A DNA stretch of 13,072 bases from Gemmatimonadota bacterium. Lineage in GTDB: Bacteria > Gemmatimonadota > Gemmatimonadetes > Palauibacterales > Palauibacteraceae. The stretch lies in contig JABDQB010000037.1 in assembly GCA_013042495.1 (NCBI GenBank), positions 1 to 13,072 on the forward strand. The letters are read 5' to 3'. Of this stretch, positions 6,463 to 13,072 are shown piece after piece; position 1 is the first letter of the stretch; the number at the start of each line of letters is the position of its first letter. The translations under genes and the position numbers were made by a program. A model generated the notes under the pieces. That model was not told where the DNA came from, did not search any database, and saw only the letters and a program-made list of their open reading frames with translations.

Positions 6463-9400
6463 TCAGAACGCCGGGAGCAGGCTGAACTGGAAGAACCAGC
6501 CCTTGTCCGGACGAGTGATCGGGTTCACGAAATCCAGTTCCATGATGAGAAAGCCGAGAAGATTCAGCCGTCCCGCCAGCCCGATGCTGGCTACCACTTC
6601 ATTGCAGTTCTCGAGGATCGTCTGGCCCTCGGTTCCGTTGCAGTTGAACCTGGGCGTGTTCCCCGCACGCCACGCCACACCCGCGTCGAAGAACGGCGCG
6701 ATCTCGATGGGGGGCGCACCGGCTGAGGGAATCAGGCCGAAGAATCCGAGGAGCGGAATCCGGTACTCGAAGTTGGTCGAGAGGATCCGGGTACCGAACA
6801 GGTTGTTGAACACGTCGCACGAGGACACCTGGGACGCACTCGCGCACTCCTGGGCACTGAACGACCCGTCACTGAATCCGCGGACGATCGACGGATAACC
6901 GAGATACAGGTCCGACAGGACACGAAGGTTCTCGTATCCCGGCACCGGGTTGTTGGTGATGTCCCCCCACCGGGCCTCGGAATCCGACCCGTACCGCCCG
7001 AAGTGAAGGATGCGGAACGCGAAGGTCGTCGGACGTACCGGCATTATATACCTACGGTAGTCCACGAGTGCGTTGACGTAGTTCAGGTCTCCGATCCGCG
7101 GGGAAACCTCGAACCGGTATCGCTGCCCCAGAATCGGTCCCGTGCCGCCGAAGATCGTGTTGTCGTATACGAGAGCCGCCGCTGCCGTCCCCATGTTCAG
7201 CGAGCCCGGCGAGGGCAACTCTTCCGTCTCCCGGCTGAGCTCACTGCCGGAGAACGACAGTTCGCTGGTCCGGACCTCGTTGTAGAAATCGATCCCCTGG
7301 AAGCCGACCGTCATCTCGACCCGGTTGGCCCGGCTGATCGGGTAGCTCATTCCCACATTCGCCACGCGATTGACCTGCCACTCGCGGAGCTCGGTCTCGA
7401 GGTATACGCCATTGATGTCGTCGACCTGGAGACCGAACCGGCGGGTGACCAGCGGAATCTGGCCGACTTCGGCGTTCCAGTTCCAGCGCGTTCGCCGATT
7501 CTCGTACGCGACTACCAGCGCGGAGCTGCGCAGCAGGTTGCCGTTCGCCGTGTTGATGTTGAACAGCGTACTCAGGTTGCGGTTTCCGAGCATGTCGCTG
7601 AAGTAGAGTGAGATCCCACCGGCCAGGAACGCACCGTATCGATCCGCTCCCGCCGCCAGCTGTGGCTGACTGACGAAGTCCAGCGTGATTCCGGGCTTGT
7701 AGGGAGCACCCGCGAAGGTCAGGGTATCGGCCAGGCCCAGTTCCGGCTCATCGAGGAGGACGCTCACCAGTCCGGGAGACCGGTCCTGGGGCGGCAGCAT
7801 GGCGGGGCTCGCGCCCGCGATCGCCTCTTCGATCGGTTCCCCTTCCAACTCCTCCTCCGAGTCGATCCGGTAGAGATTGTAGTCTCCGCGCTCGAACGCC
7901 GTGTACACGAGGCGGTTGGCCGCGCTGGCCGAAGAGATCGCCGGGCTGAGGGCCGTAATCCCGCTGACGCCGGTCACCAGGTCGGTGACCTGGTACAGGT
8001 TTCCGCCCTGGAACTCGTAGCGGTAGACGTTGCTGATTCCGCTGACGTCGGTCACGAAGTACAGGCTCTGGCCGTCGGGAGCCCACTGAGGATCGATGTG
8101 CTTTCCGACACCGAAAACGGGCATGGCCTGGATCTCTCCCGTGTCGGGGTCGATCAACCCGAGCCGATAGTTGCCGTAGCTGAGCGCGGACAGGTCGGTG
8201 GTAAACCGGTCCGTGACGAACGCGATGGCGCCGCCGTCGGGCGACCATGATGGTTGCAGGTCGGAGTAGAAGTCCGAGGTCAGCCTGCGCAGCTGCTCGG
8301 TCTCGAGATCCAGGATGAACAGATCCGTGTACCCGTTCACGATCGCCGCGAACACGACGCTTCGACCATCTGGAGAGAACGAAGGCGTGTAAACCTCTCC
8401 GAGTTGCTCGAAGCGGATCTCCTTCACCTTCTTGCCGGTCTCGGCCTCGACGACCGTGATCGCCGGACGTCCCTTGATGACGACGCCGAAGGCGAAGTGC
8501 CTGCCGTCGGTGCTCCACGCACCGGCGGAGTTGATGAACTGGAGGCTCTCGAAATGCGAATCCGTGGCCGACTTGGTGAGCCGACGGATCACTTTCCCGG
8601 TCTCGGCGTCCGCCAGGAACATCTCGATGGCGAAGAGGTCCTTCTCGGACAGGAACACCACGCGCGAGCCATCCGGGCTCAGCGACGGCCCCACGTTCAA
8701 CCCGCCACCGCCCATCTTCTGGGAGATCACCTGGGTGGCGCTGCCGTGTTGCGGCAGAGGGGGCAGGTCTTTGAGGTCCGGCAGCGACTTCACGTCCTCG
8801 GGCTCGGCGCCCGGCTCGGCGCCCTCGTCGTCAGGCGCGGCATCCCTGTCATCGTCCGGGGACTCGGGAACGGCGTACGCGAAATCCGCCCGATCACCGA
8901 GAGCATCCTCGGCCACTGACGCGTAGACGTCGTAAATCGCCTCGTGCCATTCCGCTTCCAACTGCGGAATCGGGATCTGGAGAACGGCTTCCAGCGCCTG
9001 CTCCGGATTCCCCGACCGCCCGGCAACCTTGAGTACCTTGCCAACGGCCTCGTCTCCCCACTTCCCGGCCACGAAGGCCCAGAACGCTTGCCCCCAGCGG
9101 TAGGGGAAGTACTCCCATTGCCGGGTCGTCAAATCGCGCAGCGTCGGAAGCCGGCAGTTGCACGCCGCCGCGTCCCGCATCCACATGGCGGTGTGAGCGT
9201 CGACCGGTCCGACGGACAGATACTCGGCCATTCCCTCGACGAACCAAAGCGGCAGGAGGAGGGCGGTGGGGCCACGAAAGCCGATGCCTCCCTCACCCGA
9301 AAGACTCGTGATGTCGAACTGAAATGCGTGCACGAGCTCGTGCCCGAGGACGTGGTCCGACTCGGCCAGCGTGCCCGCGAGCGGAAGCACGATCCGGCGC

Positions 9401-9771
9401 TTCAGGACTTCCGTGACACCACCCGTCGATTCACCGATCTGTCCGAACACCGCGTTCGTCTGTTCGAAGTCCGGGTGGCTGGCGTACAGGATCAGGGCCT
9501 GCCTGCCCTTGAGTTCGTGGTCGAGCAGACGACCGATGCGGGCGTACCACCGTTCCGCCATCCGTCCCGCTCCCTGGACGATGGCTTCCATCTCGGGGTA
9601 GTAGTAGATGTCGAAGTGTTCGGTTTCCAGGACCTTGGTGTCGAAGGTCTTGTACTGGACCTTGTTGCGACCGAAGTACTGGGCCTCGGCGGAGGCCGGC
9701 AGGATGGCCGCTCCCAGCAGGAGCGTCAGGATGAAGAGCAGTGCCCTCGAAACGAACGGGCCACGTGTCAT
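6463..9771 (-). CDS. Exported zinc-peptidase / TolB-like propeller / Omp85-like beta-barrel fusion
   Basis: This 1102-residue outer-membrane protein starts with a Sec signal (hydrophobic core, SAEA then QYFG as the likely cut near residue 30). Residues about 40-280 form a peptidase-MA-like gluzincin domain. The zinc site is HELVH at 144-148, and WFVEGMAEY near 176-184 supplies the downstream Glu. An acidic linker follows (about 302-325, Asp/Glu/Pro-rich). Then comes a TolB/PD40 propeller (about 345-640) with repeated SPDG blades such as PSLSPDGSRVVF, PSFSPDGRSVVFA, PSWSPDGGAIAF and PQWAPDGQSLYF. The last ~400 residues are strand-rich, carry the Omp85 loop motif VRGF (about 962), and end in Phe as outer-membrane barrels do. 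Two Cys pairs fall in probable surface loops. ATG at 9769-9771 is fixed by GGAGG 6 nt upstream; the frame is open a further 19 codons. Substrate is unknown. Confidence 0.87.
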   Translation of the reverse strand: MTRGPFVSRALLFILTLLLGAAILPASAEAQYFGRNKVQYKTFDTKVLETEHFDIYYYPEMEAIVQGAGRMAERWYARIGRLLDHELKGRQALILYASHPDFEQTNAVFGQIGESTGGVTEVLKRRIVLPLAGTLAESDHVLGHELVHAFQFDITSLSGEGGIGFRGPTALLLPLWFVEGMAEYLSVGPVDAHTAMWMRDAAACNCRLPTLRDLTTRQWEYFPYRWGQAFWAFVAGKWGDEAVGKVLKVAGRSGNPEQALEAVLQIPIPQLEAEWHEAIYDVYASVAEDALGDRADFAYAVPESPDDDRDAAPDDEGAEPGAEPEDVKSLPDLKDLPPLPQHGSATQVISQKMGGGGLNVGPSLSPDGSRVVFLSEKDLFAIEMFLADAETGKVIRRLTKSATDSHFESLQFINSAGAWSTDGRHFAFGVVIKGRPAITVVEAETGKKVKEIRFEQLGEVYTPSFSPDGRSVVFAAIVNGYTDLFILDLETEQLRRLTSDFYSDLQPSWSPDGGAIAFVTDRFTTDLSALSYGNYRLGLIDPDTGEIQAMPVFGVGKHIDPQWAPDGQSLYFVTDVSGISNVYRYEFQGGNLYQVTDLVTGVSGITALSPAISSASAANRLVYTAFERGDYNLYRIDSEEELEGEPIEEAIAGASPAMLPPQDRSPGLVSVLLDEPELGLADTLTFAGAPYKPGITLDFVSQPQLAAGADRYGAFLAGGISLYFSDMLGNRNLSTLFNINTANGNLLRSSALVVAYENRRTRWNWNAEVGQIPLVTRRFGLQVDDINGVYLETELREWQVNRVANVGMSYPISRANRVEMTVGFQGIDFYNEVRTSELSFSGSELSRETEELPSPGSLNMGTAAAALVYDNTIFGGTGPILGQRYRFEVSPRIGDLNYVNALVDYRRYIMPVRPTTFAFRILHFGRYGSDSEARWGDITNNPVPGYENLRVLSDLYLGYPSIVRGFSDGSFSAQECASASQVSSCDVFNNLFGTRILSTNFEYRIPLLGFFGLIPSAGAPPIEIAPFFDAGVAWRAGNTPRFNCNGTEGQTILENCNEVVASIGLAGRLNLLGFLIMELDFVNPITRPDKGWFFQFSLLPAF

Positions 9772-9777
9772 GTTGTT

Positions 9778-9782
9778 CCTCC
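9778..9782 (-). promoter_or_regulatory. Ribosome binding site deciding the start of the protease-barrel gene
   Basis: GGAGG on the minus strand lies 6 nt before the ATG at 9769-9771. It favours this start over the in-frame ATG at 9828, which would put a basic 19-residue extension before the signal peptide. Confidence 0.85.
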
Positions 9783-9787
9783 GTAGT

Positions 9788-9808
9788 CCGTAGGCGTAGC
9801 GCCTCCGG
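9788..9808 (-). repeat. Hairpin in the 5' leader of the protease-barrel gene
   Basis: On the minus strand CCG-G-AGGCG and CGCCT-A-CGG pair around a CTA loop, giving eight base pairs and one mismatch. It lies 5 nt upstream of the GGAGG ribosome binding site. A run of seven Ts precedes it in the transcript, at 9809-9815. That order is wrong for a terminator of this hairpin. The upstream arm carries its own GGAGG, so it could compete with or shield the true site. A leader-RNA role is speculative. Confidence 0.35.
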
Positions 9809-9897
9809 AAAAAAATCCCGCCCCTCATGCGCGGTTCAGATCAATACCCGGCCCGGTCGACCTTGTTTCTCGCTGACGGTTCAGACCCGGGGCCGGC

Positions 9898-10512
9898 TCA
9901 GTCGCAGGGTCGTACCATCCCATCATAGCGGTCCCGCGCCCGCTCTGCCTGTTCCAGATCGTCGTATGGACCTAGAAAGACGCGGGTTAGCCCGTCCGGC
10001 CCTGTACGCTGAACGACCCGAAGCCCCCGATCCTGGAAGCTGCGCGCCACGCTCGCCCCATTGGCCGCATCGGAGAAGGCACCTATCTGGACGAGGCTGC
10101 AGGTCAGCATCGCCGACATCTCCACAACGGAGATTCTGACCCTCGCGGTTCCCGGACCCAGCATTTCGATTTCCCGAGCGGCGGCCATGGAGAGGTCGAT
10201 GACACGATCATCCACGAACGGCCCTCGGTCGTTGATTCGCACTTCGGTCCGAAGCCCGTTGTCCAGGTTCTGGACCTGCACGCGTGTCCCGAACGGGAGA
10301 CGCTTGTGGGCGGCCGTCATCTCCTCCATGTCATAGACCTCGCCCGAGGCCGTGCGCTTCCCATTGAACCCGGGGCCATACCAGGAAGCGACTCCCTGCT
10401 CGGACCAGTTCTCGCTGACGCTCGTCATGGGCGGAGGCGTCGTTCCCCCGCAGGCGGCGAGCATCAGGGAGGCGGCAACCAGAAACAGTCGGACGGGACG
10501 GAGGTCTTGCAT
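9898..10512 (-). CDS. rlpA: RlpA-family septal-ring lipoprotein with SPOR domain
   Basis: RlpA is an outer-membrane-anchored lytic transglycosylase that cleaves denuded (stem-peptide-free) glycan strands during septum separation. The 204-residue protein has a lipoprotein signal (LFLVAASLMLAAC, Cys21). The double-psi beta-barrel domain, about 39-130, has GVASWYGPGFNGKRTASGE (40-58), AAHKRLPFGT (67-76) and VRINDRGPF (91-99). His69 and Asp95 match the conserved catalytic pair of the family. A SPOR domain (about 138-198, LVQIGAFSDAANGASVARSF to VFLGPY) would bind denuded septal glycan. The ATG at 10510-10512 is chosen because it places the signal peptide first; the open frame continues upstream to 10986 but overlaps the divergent DUF302 gene. 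No Shine-Dalgarno is evident. The protease-barrel gene follows 126 nt downstream on the same strand. Confidence 0.92.
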   Translation of the reverse strand: MQDLRPVRLFLVAASLMLAACGGTTPPPMTSVSENWSEQGVASWYGPGFNGKRTASGEVYDMEEMTAAHKRLPFGTRVQVQNLDNGLRTEVRINDRGPFVDDRVIDLSMAAAREIEMLGPGTARVRISVVEMSAMLTCSLVQIGAFSDAANGASVARSFQDRGLRVVQRTGPDGLTRVFLGPYDDLEQAERARDRYDGMVRPCD

Positions 10513-10655
10513 GAGGTTCAAGGTACGGTCGTCGGCCACCGGACGGGAGTAGTTTCGCAGCGACGGTGGTACGTTTGATCGATTGCGGCCCCTCTCGTTC
10601 TTACGCACGATAGGACAGCGTCCGAGTGTGGCGCGCCCGAGAGCCAGAAAACGAC

Positions 10656-10659
10656 GGAG
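10656..10659 (+). promoter_or_regulatory. Ribosome binding site of the DUF302 gene
   Basis: GGAG lies 7 nt before the ATG at 10667. It selects this start over the in-frame ATG at 10583, which would add a 28-residue, Arg-rich tail. Confidence 0.7.
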
Positions 10660-10666
10660 ATCAATC

Positions 10667-11089
10667 ATGGAAAACACCGAATACAGTATGCACCGAAGCT
10701 TGCCGGGAGTCGCTTTCGACGAGGCGATCGAACTCGTGACCGCAGCCCTGAAGGAGCAGGGCTTCGGCGTACTCACGAGCATCGACGTCGCCGCCACGTT
10801 CAAGGCAAAGCTCGGAGTTGATTTTCGCCCGTACGTGATCCTCGGGGCGTGCAATCCGGTGCTCGCGAACCAGGCGCTCTCGGCCGATGACAACATCGGC
10901 CTGATGCTGCCCTGCAATGTGGTCGTAGCGGCTGCCGAAGGCGGCTCCGAGGTATCGTGCGTACGCCCCCACGCAATGATGGACATCGCCGATGCTCCCG
11001 AGATCCGGGACGTGGCGGACCAGGCCCAGGCGAGTCTCGAGCGGGTCCTGGAAGTGATCGCGGATCAATCCACCGCCGCGGAGGTGTAG
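10667..11089 (+). CDS. DUF302 domain protein
   Basis: A 140-residue soluble protein with no signal peptide. It matches the DUF302 family, whose members share a small alpha/beta fold of unknown function and are often found near thiol or metal genes. The conserved block is YVILGACNPVLANQAL (56-71) followed by IGLMLPCNVVV (77-87), with Cys62 and Cys83 at the usual positions. The N-terminal part, FDEAIELVTAALKEQGFGVL with SIDVAATFKAKLGVD after it, is also typical. The ATG at 10667 has GGAG upstream. It diverges from rlpA across a 154-nt gap in which I see no convincing promoter. Its last 25 nt overlap, tail to tail, the end of the YVTN-propeller gene on the opposite strand. Confidence 0.9.
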   Translation: MENTEYSMHRSLPGVAFDEAIELVTAALKEQGFGVLTSIDVAATFKAKLGVDFRPYVILGACNPVLANQALSADDNIGLMLPCNVVVAAAEGGSEVSCVRPHAMMDIADAPEIRDVADQAQASLERVLEVIADQSTAAEV

Positions 11090-12165
11090 GCGGCGCCGAG
11101 GGTGTAGGCGCCTGCTTCGGCGGACCACAACACCGACCGGGTCTCCAGGCTCACGGCAACGGCGCGGCCCGAAGTCTGGGGCGTGCCCTCGCAGGATACG
11201 AACGCCCGCTGGCCGGCATCGTCCAACGCCAGGCCGTGCGGGTGCGCCGCCCCCAGCGGAATCCGGGCCGTCTCGGCCAGCAGTTCCGTGTTGACGAGCG
11301 AAAGGGAGGCATCTCCGCGATTTGCGATCACCAGTGTCCCTCCATCCGCGGTGAGCGCGATCTGCGCGGGTCGAGTCCCCGTCGCTACTGTCCCGACGAT
11401 CTCGCCGTCGGGACGAAACGCACGCACCGCATCAGCGAGGTGCAGACCCACCCATATCGTCTCACCATCGGGTGACCAGTCCAGGTTCAGCGGCTTCAGC
11501 ACGGGCGCTCCCGGGGGTCCCGCTTCCGGGCCCGCAGGGAATCGACCTCGCTCCTCGAGAGTGCTGACGTCCAGGAGGACAATCTCGTCGCTCAGACTGC
11601 ACGCGATCGCCACGACCTCGCCGGCCGGATTCACTTGTGCGTGGTGCGGACCCCCGCAAACGACGGGCGTCGCCACCACCGACAGGTCGGCGACGTCGAC
11701 CACGGCCACGCGGCTCGGGACCCCGGGCTGCGAGCGATCGTAGTCGGGAACGAAGGCACGCGTACCATCTGGCGTAATCCCGATCCGGGCGGCCCCCGCC
11801 GTGGGCAGGGTTACGCGACCCACCAGCCGATCGCCGGCCGTCTCGTACTTCCAGAGCGTGGGCTCGCCGTGCGCCACCGTCACATACCAATGCCTGCGAT
11901 CAGGACTGATCACTACCGCGTGCGGTTCGTCCACCTCGTCACGCCTGCGCTCGGTGGGAATGCGACTCACCGTCGATCCGTCTGACGGGTCGATGCGCAG
12001 CACCTCGTCGGTGAACCCCGACGTCACGTACAGGCGCTCGCCCGTGAGATCCCGGTCGGCCGGACCGTTCGGGTCGCTGGAATCGCTCGAGCAACCGGCG
12101 ACCAGGGCGGCGAGAACTGCGAAGAGCGCGCCCTTGCGAATCAAAACGTCGGACGAAGTACCCAT
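11065..12165 (-). CDS. YVTN/YncE-type beta-propeller lipoprotein
   Basis: An exported protein of 366 residues with a lipoprotein signal (FAVLAALVAGC, Cys25) and then a seven-bladed-type propeller. Repeats resemble YVTN/YncE blades: LYVTSGFTDEVLRIDPSDG near 45, then PHAVVISPDRRHWYVTV, ARIGITPDGTRAFVPDY, VAIACSLSDEIVLLDVS, LNLDWSPDGETIWVG, AQIALTADGGTLVIANRGD and HGLALDDAGQRAFVSC. Such proteins are periplasmic or surface scaffolds and ligand binders; no catalytic motif is visible. The ATG at 12165 overlaps the upstream LVIVD gene by 25 nt. A TTG at 12144 in the same frame forms TTGA with that gene's stop and would begin directly at the signal peptide (IRKGALFAVL). Neither has a Shine-Dalgarno. 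The 3' end overlaps the convergent DUF302 gene by 25 nt. Confidence 0.82.
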   Translation of the reverse strand: MGTSSDVLIRKGALFAVLAALVAGCSSDSSDPNGPADRDLTGERLYVTSGFTDEVLRIDPSDGSTVSRIPTERRRDEVDEPHAVVISPDRRHWYVTVAHGEPTLWKYETAGDRLVGRVTLPTAGAARIGITPDGTRAFVPDYDRSQPGVPSRVAVVDVADLSVVATPVVCGGPHHAQVNPAGEVVAIACSLSDEIVLLDVSTLEERGRFPAGPEAGPPGAPVLKPLNLDWSPDGETIWVGLHLADAVRAFRPDGEIVGTVATGTRPAQIALTADGGTLVIANRGDASLSLVNTELLAETARIPLGAAHPHGLALDDAGQRAFVSCEGTPQTSGRAVAVSLETRSVLWSAEAGAYTLGAAYTSAAVD

Positions 12166-13072
12166 AGGCCGCTATTCAAATCCGAGACATAGATGAATCC
12201 GTCGTGCAACTGGGGAGCCCAGCTGCACGTTCCGGAGGTCGAAACACAAGCACCGCCTACGTCATACTGGATGCTGGCCACCTGCCTGGCCTGCTTGTCG
12301 AGTTCTCCCAGCAGCCGGCCCGACACGTCCACGGCGTGAACTCCGTTCTCGTACCACGAGAAGTACGCGATCCCCGCCGCCTCATCCACCCAGAAGTTGT
12401 GCGGGGCAGCGCCGGCCAGGGTGAAGCTGGCCACCTCGCGTGGGGAGGCCAGGTCGTTCACGTCTACCACCCGCACCGTTCCTGGTACGCGGATCTCGTC
12501 ACCCAGGAAGACGTACCCGGACTCCGGCCAGTACCACGCGTTGTGCACTTCGTATCCCGGGATGGCTATGCGGCTGACCTCGACCGGATTGATGGGAGAT
12601 CCGCCGGCGATGCCATTGCCCACGTCGAGGATGACCAGGCCGGTGGACCAGTGTGAGAGGAAGGCCAGGCCATCACGTACGTAGACATCGTGCAGGAAGC
12701 TGCCACCGCCATAGAAAGACGCCACGATCTGCGGGTTCGCTGGATCCGAAATGTCCAGAACCCTGAGGCCCGAGCTCGGCACGGCACCGTCCACGACCAG
12801 GTACGCGTAGTCTCCGGCGATCCATACGTTGTGAATGCCTGGTGCCAGGTCCGGGGCCACGAACCTGGTGATCACGACCGGTGCCTTCGGATCCGCCAGG
12901 TCGAGCAGCGTGATCCCGTTCAGACCGTCGTTGGAGGCCTCGTGCGTGATGATCGCCAGGGTGCCGTCCTCTCGCACTTTGACGTCATTCACGACGCGCG
13001 CGTCCACCCGGACCGAATCGGTCAGGAACGGAGCGTTTCGCGTCGTGATGTCCCACACGTAAAGGGTATTCC
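12141..13072 (-). CDS. LVIVD-repeat beta-propeller protein, C-terminal part (5' end outside window)
   Basis: The frame is open to the right edge, so the N-terminus, including any signal peptide, is missing; about 310 codons are visible. It is built of repeats of roughly 40-50 residues of the LVIVD type: a 'life-of-the-strand' motif such as YAYLVVDG, then LRVLDISDPANPQIVASF, with variants GLVILDV, GTVRVVDVNDLASPREVASF and GVHAVDVSG. A His-containing turn recurs between blades (GIHNVWIAG, LHDVYVRDG, VHNAWYWPE, PHNFWVDE). LVIVD proteins are typically exported propellers of unknown function. Two cysteines in CVSTSGTC near the end could form a disulfide. The GTG at 13056-13058 is an internal Val codon, not the start. 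The stop overlaps the next gene, so the two are likely co-translated. Confidence 0.85.
   Translation of the reverse strand, partial: NTLYVWDITTRNAPFLTDSVRVDARVVNDVKVREDGTLAIITHEASNDGLNGITLLDLADPKAPVVITRFVAPDLAPGIHNVWIAGDYAYLVVDGAVPSSGLRVLDISDPANPQIVASFYGGGSFLHDVYVRDGLAFLSHWSTGLVILDVGNGIAGGSPINPVEVSRIAIPGYEVHNAWYWPESGYVFLGDEIRVPGTVRVVDVNDLASPREVASFTLAGAAPHNFWVDEAAGIAYFSWYENGVHAVDVSGRLLGELDKQARQVASIQYDVGGACVSTSGTCSWAPQLHDGFIYVSDLNSGLWVLRPTF

Noticed and set aside
8944..9786. Plus-strand frame of 280 codons antisense to the protease domain
   Set aside because: The same GC-skew shadow effect; the minus-strand frame carries the signal peptide, the zinc site and a strong ribosome binding site.
9809..9830. 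T-run on the minus strand after rlpA, as an intrinsic terminator
   Set aside because: The only stem directly before it is a 4-bp CCGC/GCGG pairing, too weak to call. The good hairpin lies on the wrong side of the Ts.
10513..10666. Divergent promoter between rlpA and the DUF302 gene
   Set aside because: A divergent promoter must exist near here, but no -35/-10 pair with acceptable spacing stood out on either strand.
10513..10986. N-terminal extension of the rlpA frame
   Set aside because: It overlaps the DUF302 gene almost completely and would displace the lipoprotein signal.

Overview
The window is a densely packed, GC-rich bacterial chromosome segment of housekeeping and envelope genes. 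I see no transposase, integrase, phage structural gene, CRISPR array, tRNA or rRNA. The organism is Gram-negative and makes lipoproteins, Tat-exported enzymes and outer-membrane beta-barrels. The large secreted protease/TolB-propeller/beta-barrel fusion, the LVIVD- and YVTN-type propeller proteins and the single-domain proline dehydrogenase suggest Gemmatimonadota or a related environmental lineage. That placement is inference from protein style and was not tested by phylogeny.

Left part (1-4772). A minus-strand pair, a DUF192 lipoprotein followed by the 5' part of fumC, diverges from a plus-strand run of five genes: a Fur-family regulator, pyrE, proline dehydrogenase, an NfuA-type Fe-S carrier, and a Tat-exported glycoside-hydrolase-like protein. 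Gaps in the run are -1 to 19 nt, so it reads as one operon. The 197-nt divergent region holds two inverted repeats laid over a plausible sigma70-type promoter, a candidate site for control by the Fur-family protein.

Middle part (4812-10512). Four genes follow on the minus strand. In transcription order they are an RlpA-type lipoprotein with a SPOR domain, a 1102-residue exported protein (HExxH zinc peptidase, beta-propeller, Omp85-like barrel), a small four-helix YvlD/phage-holin-4-like membrane protein, and a protein of the bacterial archaeo-eukaryotic release factor family (baeRF3-like). Strong ribosome binding sites fix several of these starts.

Right part (10667-13072). A plus-strand DUF302 gene converges on, and overlaps by 25 nt, a minus-strand YVTN-type propeller lipoprotein gene. 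The start of that gene in turn overlaps by 25 nt the end of an LVIVD-repeat protein gene that runs off the right edge. The last two are probably co-translated and give a pair of exported propeller proteins.

No obviously new defence or mobile system is present. The points most worth a second look are the protease-propeller-barrel fusion, the Fur-family promoter/operator layout, the mixed iron/pyrimidine/proline operon, and the baeRF/YvlD pair.
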